From: Sabethes cyaneus
Lineage: Eukaryota; Arthropoda; Insecta; Diptera; Culicidae
DNA: 64,000 nt
Reading direction: 5' to 3'
Assembly (NCBI RefSeq): GCF_943734655.1
Contig: NC_071354.1
Span: 78,839,838-78,903,837, forward strand
Positions 11,869 through 23,050 of the stretch are shown here, in pieces. The notes under the pieces were generated by a model. It had not been told where the DNA came from and made no database searches. It saw only the letters and a list, made by a program, of their open reading frames with translations. Numbering within the stretch: the first letter of the stretch is position 1; every line of letters begins with the position of its first letter. The translations under genes and the position numbers were made by a program.

Positions 11869-14192
11869 TTACAATTTCCTTATCCTATGTTTCTGAAATG
11901 AATACCAGGTGAGTTCACCCAGAAACACAACTGTTGCAGCGGTAGAACCGATCATCAAAATCCACAACGATCCTAGAGCATGTTTAATAGACAACGGTCT
12001 CAACTCATCCTTCTCCTGGTGACCTTTGGCAATCTCCAGCAACGCTTGCTCTATATGAAAGGTGGTAAAATTTCGTATTGCTTGTGTTTCCCAAAATATA
12101 ATAAATCCATGCTGGATCGCTTCCAAGTTGAACTTGTTGAAGTACTCCATCAGCGGCCAACCACGTTGCGAATATCCGATGGTGTAGGTAAAGTACAGTT
12201 CCTCCTTCAAAATGTCAAAGCTCCGAACGTTATTTTCCCGAATGAAGGAACCATAGGCGTAGTTTCCACCATTCAACAACTCAACGCCAACGCCATAGTC
12301 TCCCGCGAGGGACCGTCTGTACAGTTCTTCTTCATCAGGTAACATATCGAACTTTTCCACCACTTGCTGGATGTCGTGCTGGAATGAAAATTGTTTATCA
12401 AAAAGGGGACAAAAAATATGTAAAAAGTTGCCCTTCACCGAATCCGCTCCGTATAACGAAAGAACCCATGCGATTGCTGGAGCTCCCCATCGATATGGCG
12501 TCTGCACAAAATCGTGGATGGTTTCGATTGATTTTCCATATTTCGGAACAGTCAAAACACTTGCCAAGCCACTGGAGTAACTGTTGCTCAGTACAACTCC
12601 GGATAAAAGAATGAATGATATTAGCCAGCGATAAGACGAGGAAACGGAACTGAAAAATGAATTTCAAAAAAATAATCTCAAAATGTAGGTAAGACTATTG
12701 AAATTACTTCGGAAATATTCCTTGGTCCAAATAGATGGAGATCATGTCGAAAATCGATTTTTCAATCGGTGGTTGAACCGATTTGTCATCATGTTTGAGA
12801 TTTAAACTGGTTATGAAGTGGTGAACCGCCGTCATCACTACTAGCATAATGAAAATGGAGAGCCACACTGTGCTAGCGAAAGGATATATGACAGTCAAGG
12901 ACATCGGAAGCAGCTTAGCTCCCGGAACCATAACAGTGATAGTCGATTTTGCGATATACTGACTTCCATCGAGAAGATGTAGGAACCTGGGGAAGATAAT
13001 TTTTAAAGTTTGTTTTTGTTTTAACTATCTAAATAACCAATTGTAATATAAACAACAGATCGAAAATTCTGTTTGTTTTGAGTAGGTGGAGAAAATTTCT
13101 CCGTAACCAGAGCCATTTGGATATATGTCACCCCAGTCACTCGGTCCATCTGAAAGAGAAATACTGTTCATTTTCACGAAAAAGATAAAACAAATATAAG
13201 ATTCTCACATGGCCATAATCTTATATTACAGTTTCTTATTTTGCAAAACTCAACAATTAAGGTGCCTTCGGTACCTCGAACGAAAAGCTCTTTCGTCAAA
13301 CTAGAGTTGAAAGCATCGGCATTTCCTTCATTCACATCCGTTTTAGTAGTCACACAATATGGAGCATAATCTGCCACACCCATTGTGACGGTTCTGCCTT
13401 GCAAATTGTACAGTTTATCGTAGAATAAATTTCCTCCGTTAGCGAATGATTTTTCGATGATATCATAACTGTCAGATAGTTCTACATTTTCCATTCGGGT
13501 AATTGAATAGTTTTGGGTATAGAAATCGTAATCGTTGTTCTCATTTTGAACAAGAAACCATAGATTTGGATAAACTGCAATTAAAAAGAAAACTAAGAAA
13601 TTATTCTTGAAACTATTATCGAAACTAGACACATTTTAATGCCTCGTTTGTAATCTCACTGCTGTCCAACATTGTATTATTTTCGCAATAAATTAGGAAA
13701 TTCTTGTCACGAATTCTTTGAGTAGTTATTTCTTTTAATTCGAGCTTCAACTTTAGGAAATACAGTATATCTTTGGTTACGACAATGTATGACTAAAAAT
13801 AAATGTTTCATTAGCAAATTACTAGTTTATTTTACCAATTATTGAAACTCACTTGGCAACCATGTTCGATTGCACATTTAAGATGAGTTACCTCTTCACC
13901 TGATTGAGCCACTATCCACATGATTGGATTTTGCTCACTTTTCATACCTGCCAAAGCGAATTCGAGAGCCGTAAGAAACGAACAGTATTGATCACATTCT
14001 TGTTGAACATTTTTCAACATTCGATCATAGTAAATAACTGTGCAAAAGTTGTCACCAGAGAAGTACGACGTAACTGCAAATCAAGTTGAATATGGAAACC
14101 ATTTCTTACAACAACTAACTTTTGTTTATCCTACCAAGAAGCTGCAAGAGGCTCACTAAGCCCCCTTGCAGAGTTGCATCCACTGTTAACAT
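11869..14192 (-). CDS. Divergent ionotropic receptor, gene C (complete)
   Basis: Third member of the IR cluster. Minus-strand exons are 14135-14192, 13853-14073, 13633-13792, 13209-13574, 13038-13149, 12708-12986, 12439-12649 and 11869-12378. They join in frame to 638 residues. Exons 3, 4, 5 and 7 have exactly the lengths found in genes A and B (160, 366, 112 and 211 bases). Exon 6 is six bases shorter and the first two exons differ slightly. Motifs: CTVIYYDR, VYPNLWF-like, DYAPYCVTTK, TM1 in SLTVIYPFASTVWLSIF, pore VEKSIFDMISIYLDQGIFPK-like, M3 NSYSSGLASVLTVPKY, S2 GWPLMEYFNKFNLEAIQHGF and the last TM near LWILMIGSTAATVVFLGE. The exon 5 donor is a weak GTTATT. It is more diverged than A is from B, so it is the older paralogue. 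The start MLTVDATLQGG is the only ATG in the first exon. Confidence 0.86.
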
Positions 14193-14885
14193 GATTGTTC
14201 TCTTAAACTACAATATGAGATATGATGGCGGTACCATCCTATTTAAGTATCGTCCCTTGTGGTTCACCTATTTGCCAAGTGATTACCAATGATCAAATTA
14301 TCTTTTGTTTGTGCTTCTGGTAAAGTGAAGTTACGTAATTTTGGTTACGCTTACGGTGGATATTCTACACAGCAACATAGTAACTGATGATGCAATGAAA
14401 AAGTTTCTCAAATTTTAATTTACATCCTACAATTTAAACTGTTTACGTTCTGATATAAGAATTGCCAATTTATTATTCCATATTGTTTACTCAGAAAAGC
14501 GAAGTGGAAGAAGACGGGGATAAGCGTGAACACAACACATCTTATGTCATATTCTTGTGCCCGAAAAATAGTTTTTCAACAATTTGTTTAATTTGTCTTT
14601 AGTCACTTTTAGGCTTGGTCCATTTATCAAATGTACCAGCAAAAGTCATTAAAAATCATTAGTTCCATTTTAATAACTCAGTAAATGTCATGCACATGAC
14701 CTACTCTCAGTGGTAGCATCGCAGATTTTTTCATACTTGCGATTGTTTTTTCTCAATGACTTTCTAGAATTACCATCAAAATCAAACATCACTATAAATT
14801 CGTATAGAACAAGAAATTTTCTACAGAAGTTTATGCATTTCGTTACACATTAGGTGCAAGAACGCTTTTTTGGAGGAATAACACT
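14193..14885. other. 5' flank of IR gene C, no other gene
   Basis: Upstream sequence of gene C including its probable promoter, then AT-rich DNA with short open frames only. The upstream motif shared by genes A and B is not recognisable here. Confidence 0.35.
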
Positions 14886-14982
14886 GCGTGACATTACGTA
14901 CTAAGACAAAGCCTGATGAACAAATTTTCTCCAGTTAACTCTGTTGTGAGCTACCGCTTTCCAATTGCTCAAACAACAAGTA

Positions 14983-15233
14983 GGGTGATTTATCTAATTT
15001 GGACAAGCGTTACGCTTACTCTATTTTGGGCATTTTCCATTTAATTTTGCAGTAGGGTAACCAACGTATTTTGGACCCCATCAGCAGCTGTACATAATTT
15101 GGACACTTCCATTTGATTTTGCTGTAAGTGTCCAAATTATGTATAGCTGCTGATGGGGTCTAAAATACGTTGGTTACCCTAAAAGTCCAAAATTGAGTAC
15201 GCGTAACGCCTGTCCAAAATATATAAATCACCC
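14983..15233. mobile_element. 251-bp MITE with TA target duplication
   Basis: The element begins GGGTGATTTAT and ends ATAAATCACCC. The two halves form a long hairpin (for example CCAACGTATTTTGGACCCCA and its inverse). It is flanked by TA on both sides (14981-14982 and 15234-15235). RTE sequence is continuous across it: compare the copy at 52377-55593, which reads GGCGGAGAGTACTCGG. The TA duplication and palindromic form fit a Tc1/mariner-mobilised MITE. Confidence 0.85.
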
Positions 15234-17634
15234 TACTCTCCGCCAGATCGCACTCCACCTGGTCTAACCATCTTGCTCGCTGCGCTCCTGGTCGTCTTGT
15301 TCAAACCGGAATTGAGGCAAACACCATCTTTGTGGGGTAGTCGTCCCTTATCCGTCCAGCTTAAGCCACCTTTGGGATACGGGTTCACCATAGAGCTGTG
15401 CGAGTTCATGGTTCATCCTCCGCCTCCATACTCCGTTCTCCTGCACTCCGCCGAGGATCGTTCTTAGCACTCGTCTTTCGAAAACTCCATTGTCCATGTT
15501 TCATGCCCGTATAGAACAACTGGTCTAATCAGCGTCTTGTAGATGGTACACTTTATACGGAGGCTTAGTCTGATCAACCTCAAATGCTTGTGAAGCCCAT
15601 ATAGTAAGCAGGACATCCGCTGATAATACGCCTCCGAATCTCACGGCTGGTATCACTGTTCGCCGTTACCAGTGAGCCAAGGTAGATAAATTCGTCAACT
15701 ACGTCAAATTCATCGTCGTCATTCATTATTCTACTGCCCAAGCGGCTTCGGTCGGCCTCGATTCCACTGGCCAGCATGTACTTTGTTTTAGACGTATTAA
15801 CCTTTAACCTAATCTTTTCTGCTAGGAAATATAGTCTGATGTACTGTTCAGCCACCGCCACAGATGTTCTGTTGATAATATCCATGTCATCAGCAAAGAA
15901 GACGAATTGGCTAGATGTGTTGAAGATCGTGCCCGCGTGTTGATTCGCTCGGTTCTAACACCTTGTAGCGCTATGTTGAACAGCAGGCATGAGAGAATGT
16001 CATCTTGACGAAGCCCTCTGTATGATTCGAATGAACTTGACAATCCCCCCGAAATCCAAACACAGCACTGTGTTCCAGCCATCGTAGATTAAATTAGTCT
16101 GATGAACTTCTTGGTGAAGCTGTTCTCGTCCATGATTGTCCATAGCTCTTCCGGTCGATGGTATCATATGCGCCTTTGAAGTCAACGATCAAATGGTGCG
16201 GGAGTACTCTGTATTCCGGCCATTTTGGAGGATCTGTCGCAGTCTAAATATTTGATCCGTTGTAGACCGACCTTCAATGAAGCCGGATTGATAAGCTCCC
16301 ACAAATTTGTTCGCAATTAGTGATAGTGGGCGGCACTTCATAGGCGCCATTGATCGGTAATCGCCCGATAGAACTCACAGTCCAACGTTTCGCCCTCATT
16401 GTAGATTGGCAGATAACCCCATCTTTCCACTCCGCCGGTAGCTGTTCCGTATCCCAAATTCTAACAATGAGCCGGATCATACAAACGGCCAACTTTTCTG
16501 GTATGGTTTTTTGATAAGCTCCGCTCCGAAGCCATCTTTTCCAGCAGACCATCTTTTGACCTCCTTAACTTTGCCTATCGTTGGGGCTGGCACCTCTTCC
16601 CCGTTTGTTGCACCGTCGAAATCGCTTTCCCCGCCGCCATGGTTCTCCGCCTGGGCGCCGTTCAGGTGTTCGTCGAAGTGCTGCTTCCACCTATCGGTCA
16701 CCTCACGATCGTCCGTCAGAATACTGCCAGTCTTATCCTGACACATTTCGGCTCGCAGCACAAAGCCTTTGCGGGATCCGTTCAGTTTCTGGTAGAACTT
16801 CCGCGTTTCCTGAGAACGATGCAGCCGCTCCAACTCTGCATATGCTCTTCCAGGGTGCGCTTTTTCTCCCGAAAGATTTGGTTTCGTTGCATCTTCTTCT
16901 GTTTGTGTCTTTCCACGTTCTGACGTGTGGCACTGCGCATCTTGACCGCCCGCGAAGCGTTCTCCTCATCCATCACCCTCCTGCTTTCATCGTCAAACCA
17001 ATCGTTCCGCTGATTCCGGGCCACATGCCCGATGGAGCTCTCCGCTACACTGCTGATGGCTGTTTTGATAGTGTTCCAACAGCCCTCGAGAGGGAATTCG
17101 TCCAGCTTGTCCTCTTCCGGCAGCGCAGCTTCGAGTGAATGCGCGTAGTTTGCGGCGACGTCTGGCTGTTTCAGCCGCGCGAGATCTAACCGAGACTGGC
17201 GTCGTTACCGAATGTTGTTTACAACGGAGAGTCTTGGGCGCATCTTAACCATCACTAGGTAGTGGTTCGAGTCAACGTTAGCGCTTCGATAGGATCTGAC
17301 GTCGTTAATGTCTGAGAAGTGCCGACTGTCGATCAAAACGTGGTCGATCTGTGATTCTGCCTGCTTTGGTGACCTCCAGGTGTACTTGTGATGGATTCTG
17401 TACTGGAAAAAGGTACTACGACCGGCCATATTCTTGGAGGCGGCAAAGTCGATAAGTGTTAGGCCCATTTCATTGGTCCGCTGGTGTGCACTGAACCTTC
17501 CAATCACCGGTTTGTATTCCTCCTCCTGGCCGACCTGAGCATTGAAATCCCCGATGACGATCTTGATATCATGTTTTGGGCAGCGGTCGTATTCACTCTC
17601 CAACTGCGCGAAGAATTCATTCTTGTCGTCATCG

Positions 17635-18863
17635 CACAGTGGAAAATATTGGGACAAAACATACAAAATGGAGTTAAAGTTTTTGATGAAGTATTATTTT
17701 TCTGTGAATGTAGACAGACTAAATAACTATATTCCAAAATTTCAGAGCACTGGGAATGATACAGTTTTTTGGAATTTTTTTTTAATCTGAGGTTTGTGTG
17801 ACAACTTCCAACATTTTCCATTCAACGGAAGTTTCGAAAAACTATTTTTAATCGTATCCTGTTAGGTATTTGCATACAAAGAAAGCATGATTTGGTGTTG
17901 AAATGGTTATAGATTAGCACCTTATCAAGTACACTCTAAAATATATTTACTTCAAATCTCAAAATAGTGACACATGTGTGACGTCGCAATTTCAAAGTTG
18001 AGCATCTTTTTTTTTGGGAACGGAAGGTAACCGTCATTTTCACATATTTTATGTAGAATTTAGTCTTCTTTTCAAAAATTATTACCACATTTTGCGCAAA
18101 TTTGCGCAAAGACTCAAAATATTGAATTTTATTGAACCATGTGTTTTAAGGCAATTTCGCTTTGAAACTACTTCTATCAATACTATTAGTAGTATTGATA
18201 TAAATCCTTGAGCATTTAGCAGCTAAAGGTAAGTACCAGATCAATAGAAACGTAGTGATTCGAGGATCTTAAAATTTTAGTGAATGAACATGATTATTCG
18301 CTGGGGACAGTGTTTGTTTCTAAATTTAAAATTTATTTTTAAATATGGCTCAACGTTATGGATTGCTGAGTGTTACAAGGTCATTACTATTTCTCCTAGT
18401 TATCCCAATGCAAAAAAACATAAAATAAAAATAATTGTTCAAGTAGTTATAAAACTTTTCATAGAAAATTATTTTAGAGACACCCTAATTCTAGATTTTT
18501 TTAAATATTCGTAAACTTTTAGTTTTCGTAGTCGATATGGTTCACAGTGATAAATAAAATATGTACCGTTCTGATTTAAACTTAGAACAGTCTCAAACTT
18601 CGAACACTTAGAATAAAATGCTCGTTAGCGTCTTAGGATAAAATATTATACTTGTTGTTTGCCACCGGGTAGAGGACACTATAACGAACACGGTGGTATA
18701 CAATAAGCATAATTTTGTATCATATTAGCGATGCTAACGAGCATTTTATTCTAAGTGTTCGAAGTTTGAGACTGTTCTAAGTTTGAATCAGAACGGAAGT
18801 TCCACGCTACTTTACCAAGTTTATTAGTTTTGTCTCAGTTTTGTTCTGACTGGCGCCACTGTG
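17635..18863. mobile_element. Transib-like non-autonomous element, copy 1
   Basis: A 1229-bp insert in the endonuclease region of the RTE copy. It is flanked by the exact 5-bp duplication CATCG (17630-17634 and 18864-18868). Both ends read inward start with CACAGTG. The left end continues with a 12-bp spacer and ACAAAACAT. The right end continues with 12 bp and ACAAAACTG, and again at 23 bp with ACAAAACTA. The 5-bp GC-containing duplication and CACWRTG-type terminus are the signature of the Transib superfamily, whose transposase is related to RAG1. No transposase frame is present, so it is non-autonomous. A 231-bp MITE sits inside. Without that MITE the length (998 bp) matches copy 2. Confidence 0.8.
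18566..18796. mobile_element. 231-bp MITE nested in the Transib-like element
   Basis: Terminal inverted repeats of about 65 bp start CCGTTCTGATT and end AATCAGAACGG; inner parts include CTCAAACTTCGAACACTTAG and its inverse. The matching position in copy 2 (near 61676) lacks it and reads ATATGTATGTTCC. No convincing target duplication was identified. Confidence 0.75.
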
Positions 18864-19566
18864 CATCGGTACTTTTGAGGTGAGGGCTGTGCACGTTGAT
18901 GATACTTATATTGAAGAATCGGCCCTTGATTCTCAACCTACACATTCGAGGATTGATTGGCCGCCACCCAATCACCCGTTTCCGCATCTCGCCCATCACT
19001 ATGAAAGCTGTACCCAGTTCGTGTGTATTGCCGCAGCTCTGGAAGATAGTATGTCCATCTCTGAACGTACGTACCGTTGAGCTCTTCCAGCACACCTCCT
19101 GCAGCGCTACGACGTCGAACTTGCGGCTCTTCAATACGTTGAAGAGCACTCGAGTGCTCCCTTGGAAGTTGAGAGATCGGCAGCTCCACGTCCCGAGCTT
19201 CCAATCCATAGTCCTTTTTCGTCACGTGGGTCTATTCCGATTATTTCAGTAAGAATTTATTTGTTCTTCGTTCCGCGCTTTAATATTTTTCGTGGTGACG
19301 GCTTGCAAAGCATGTTACACCAACCCCTGTTTCGCCGGAGAGCCAAAGAAGCTCGAAAGAGCCCTCCTTTCCTGTCAGCATACGACCTTGGCTTCCACCG
19401 GGGTTGGTTACCCGATCTCCACCAAAGTTGCTCGTATCCCGGCTGGTAGCAAGAGGAGGTAGGAATAGGAGTTGCTGAATAAGAGGCTATGACCCAATGT
19501 AGGGTCTATTTTATGCCTACACGTGCACAAGGCACCGACGGTATGCATTATTCAGACGTTTACCAG

Positions 19567-22500
19567 CCCGTTGGATCTCCTTACTCGTATTATTGTCGGC
19601 GGTGACCAGAGATCCCAAATATACGAACTCATCAACCACTTCCAGTTCATCGCCGTCAATAGTCACTGTCCGTGGGAGGCAAACGTTACTTTTTCGAGAG
19701 CCTCTTCCTACCATATATTTGGTTTTCAACGCATTAATTTGGTACCCTATCTTCCTAGCCTACGTTTTTAGTCTGGCGTAGATTGCCACCGCCGTCTCAC
19801 GGTTTCTAATTTTTTTGTTTATTTATTTATTTATTTATTAAGTCGACATCAACAGACTATTGTCCCAATGATGGATAAGTAGCTTAATCTAATAATAATC
19901 ACGGTCAAGAAATTACAATTAGAAACACTAACAATTTTCTTAGTCGTCATTTGTTGGAAAAAAACATAGAGAAGTTACGACGGACCGTTTCACGTGACAA
20001 ATTAAAATCAAAAGCGAATGCAACCCGATTGAAAACTCGCTGTATACCAGTCAATGAGCTGTTTCGTCCGTAGTTGGTGCGTTGAAAAGGTACCCTCAGC
20101 ATTGAGTTGTTCCGCAGTGCCCTGGGACGCACGTTTAGATCAATCGCCCCAAAAATAGCAGGACAATCAATTCTTCCCTGCAACGTGTCGACAGCAAACA
20201 GAGCTCTTGCGATGTTCCTTCGTGTCTGTAGTGTCTCCAAATGTATTAATCGGCAACGACTTTCATAACTCGGCAACTGGAACGGATTTCGCCATGGTAG
20301 ACGACGGAGAGCAAAGCGTAAAAAGCGGCATTGAACTGATTCAATCCTTTGCATCCCGTTTTGGTAATATGGATGCCAGACAACGGAACCGTACTCAAGA
20401 GTCGAACGGACGAGTCCACAGTATAATGCCTTGAGGCAATAGACGTCAGTGAAGCTCTTCGCGATGCGGAAGACGAATCCTAATGTTCTGGATGCCTTGT
20501 CCACAATGTAAGAAATATGCCGTTTAAACGATAACTGGCTATCTGAAATAACGCCGAGATCCGTTACCTGGTCGACACGTTGGATTTCTGTACCGCGTAG
20601 CTTGTAGTTAAAAATTGTGGATTTTCTGATCCGGGCAAAAGAAATAATGGAACACTTCTCAGGATTGACGAGCATGCAGTTCAGATTGCACCAATTCGTA
20701 AAAGTCTCAAGCTCTTGTTGAAGACAAATTGCATCGTCCTTGGAACGTATCTTCAAGTACATCTTCAAATCGTCGGCGAAGGATAAACGAGGACCTCTGA
20801 GTACATAGTTGACATCATTGAAGTACAATAGGAAGATTAACGGTCCCAAATGACTACCTTGTGGGATTCCAGATGAGGCCGGAAACGCATTTGATTCAAA
20901 ACCTGCAACAGACGCAATCAGTTGGCGACCTACGAGATACGAACTGAACCAATGCAACATACTGCCGCTGATACCGAGTCTCTCCAATTTAGCAATCGCA
21001 ATAGCATGATTGATTTTGTCAAACGCCGCAGACAAATCAGTATAAATGACATCCGTTTGAGCACGATCCGCTAGACTTTCAGTCCGCAGCCCTTTTGTCA
21101 GTCTTCAGCATGCGAAGCTCGCGGGTCAACCAGGGCTTGCTGTTTGACGAATGTACTACCTTGGGTACGTGACGATCGATTGCGTGCACAATTAGGTGCG
21201 AAAGAGTCAAGGCGGCGCGCCGTTGTCGGCATCGTTTCCGTAGAGACCATCAAACCAGTTGATAGTGGCGAAGAATTCGGCAATGCTTCAGTGATCAGCA
21301 TTTCGAAAGTCATACGAAACAGAGGGGATAGTTTTTGTTAGATTCGAGTGGTGATTGCTGAGGGTAAGCACTAGTGGAGGGTGATGCCTCACTTGCTTAA
21401 CTAATGGCGACGGAGCGAGCGAAACGACTGGAGCAACATCCTGTGCGCTGGTGAAGCAGAGATCCAGACAGCGAATGTTCTCGTTGGTCACGTGGTTGAT
21501 CTGTCGCAAAATGGCAGAACTGTAGCAGTCTAGAAGCCGTAATGCTGCACGGTGCACAATGGAGTGATCGGGATCCGGATGGAGAAAACCATTACTGGAT
21601 GGTTGCCATAAAAGTCCTGATAGGTTAAAATCACCGATAATAATGAGCTCGTCGGTTACTGTTGCCAAGTCGATCACTGACATAACCGAGCGGGAGTGAA
21701 CGTCGATCAGACCTTCGTCTCGTACTCGATCGGGGGGATGTAAATTCCACACAGGAACAACCTGCAGTTAGTGAACTCGATACACACCCACACTTGCTCA
21801 ATACTGCTCCATTGATCATTTTCGATCAGTTTTGCTTTCAGTCTCTGATTAACCGCGACAAGCACGCCACCTCCCATTAACTTCCGACTATTTCTGGGCC
21901 CACGGTCGCATCGAAAATCTTCATAATCATCTTCTAATAATTTTGTCGAGGTCGTCTGCAAAGGCTAGGAGTGGGCTACTCTTGCTGAAGATCGTTCCTC
22001 TCGTTTCGATGCCTGCTCTCCGGATCACACCGTCAATAGCGATATTGAATAGCATATAGGACAGTCCATCTCCTTGCCGTAGCCCTCTGCGCGATTCGAA
22101 AGGACTTGAGAGTGTCCCCGAAACGCGCATGTAGCACATCACTCGTTCCAGAGTAGCTTTGATCAGCCGCGTCAGTTTGTCCGGAAAACCGTACTCGTGC
22201 ATTATCTGCAATAGGTGTTCGCGTTCAACGGTATCGTATGCTGCTCTGGAATCCACGAAAATATGATGCGTTGTACTCTCGATATTTCTGGAGGATTTGT
22301 CGGAGAGTAAAAATTTGGTCCGTAGTAGCACGGCCCCCATAAAGCCCGCCTGATACTGCCCTACGAATTCTCTTGCTATTGGGGATAGACGACGCAACAA
22401 AATCTGGGAGAGCACCTTGTAGGCGGCGTTGACCAGCGTAATGCCGCGGTAGTTACAGCAGTCTAGCCGGTCGCCCTTTTTGTAGATGGGACAGACTACG

Positions 22501-23050
22501 CCGGTAGTTTCTCTTCTTCCCAAATCCTTAAAATCAGCCAGTGAAGTGCCGTTGCTAGCAGATCTTGGCCAATTTTGTAGAGTTATGCCGGGAGTCGGTT
22601 CTTTCTGGCGGCTCTATTATTCTTCCGCAGACCGATTTCTCACCGGATCTCTTCAAGATCGGGAGCCGTTACGCTGTTGTCGTTTGTAGGTACTCCGAGG
22701 GTTAACGTCTCCTGCTGCTATATCGCCGTTGAGGTGCTCATCGAAGAACTGCTTCCACCTATCGACCACGTCGCGCTCGTTTGTGATTAGATCCCCACTC
22801 TCGTCCCTACGCATGTCAGGTTTTGGTGTGTGGGTTTTGCGAGTTTGGTTCATCTTCTCGTAAAACTTGCGGGTGTAATTAGCCCGGAATAGTCGTTCTA
22901 GATCTACACGATCTCTGCCCTCCTACTGGCGCTTTTTCCTCCTCAGGATCGTGATCATCTCATTCCTCGCTCGTCGATAGTTGGCCAATTTCTTTCTCGT
23001 GGATATGCTCAGATAGTTTTCCCAAGCTCTTTATTTCCTCTCTATCGCTT
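19567..23050 (-). mobile_element. RTE-clade LINE interrupted by a CR1/Jockey-type LINE
   Basis: Minus-strand RTE. 23050-22650 holds the linker (EKMNQTRKTHTPKPDMRRDESG, with an RDVVDRWKQFFDEHL block). 22523-21939 holds the RT domain with CPIYKKGDRLDCCNYRGITL, QYQAGF, FVDSRAAYDTVERE, RRGLRQGDGLSYMLFN and FADDLDKI. After the nested LINE (19811-21931) the frame resumes at 19810-19567 with NRETAVAIYARLK and YLGSLVTADNNTSKEIQR. The upstream endonuclease and downstream C-terminus are absent or replaced, because the neighbouring RTE copy at 14890-19566 abuts at about 19567. FADD is intact but stops and frameshifts make the copy dead. Confidence 0.82.
19811..21931 (-). mobile_element. CR1/Jockey-group LINE, internally deleted, with target duplication
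   Basis: 2.1-kb minus-strand non-LTR element flanked by TTCTAAT on both sides (19804-19810 and 21932-21938). The 5' part (21931-21288) encodes an endonuclease fragment with LICGIY-like IPPIEYE, ELIIIGDFNLSG and CLDLCFTSA. Then, after decayed sequence, an open frame at 21035-19947 encodes RT with SAAFDKINHAIAI, SSGIPQGSHLGPLIFLLYFND, LSFADDLKMYL and a long C-terminal region. RT fingers are missing, showing an internal deletion. A (TAAA)n 3' tail lies at 19811-19840. The FADD motif is intact. The target is the RTE reverse transcriptase gene. Confidence 0.85.

Larger units (their letters stand above)
14890..19566 (-). mobile_element. Near full-length RTE-clade LINE, interrupted by two insertions
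   Basis: Minus-strand RTE copy of about 3.2 kb once inserts are removed. From 5': a leader (about 19566-19210) shared with the copy at 52377; AP-endonuclease domain starting MDWKLGTWSCRSLNFQGS at 19209, with ALQEVCWK, and continuing after the insert with KIVIGDFNAQVG and VDSNHYLVMV (17630-17230); linker (RNDWFDDESRRVMDEEN, 17020-16480); RT (about 16550-15600, with frameshifts); C-terminal part; and 3' end with GGCTTTGTCTTAG near 14900. A MITE (14983-15233) and a Transib-like element (17635-18863) interrupt it. Frameshifts and stops make it inactive. Its closest relative is the plus-strand copy at 52377-55593. Confidence 0.85.

Noticed and set aside
16060..16075. CACTGTG heptamers inside RTE sequence (also near 8571, 44694 and 60102)
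   Set aside because: Single occurrences without a paired end, a 5-bp duplication or a spaced A-rich block; expected by chance.
19810..19840. (TTTA)n as an independent microsatellite
   Set aside because: It is the 3' tail of the minus-strand LINE at 19811-21931 and sits exactly at the target duplication.
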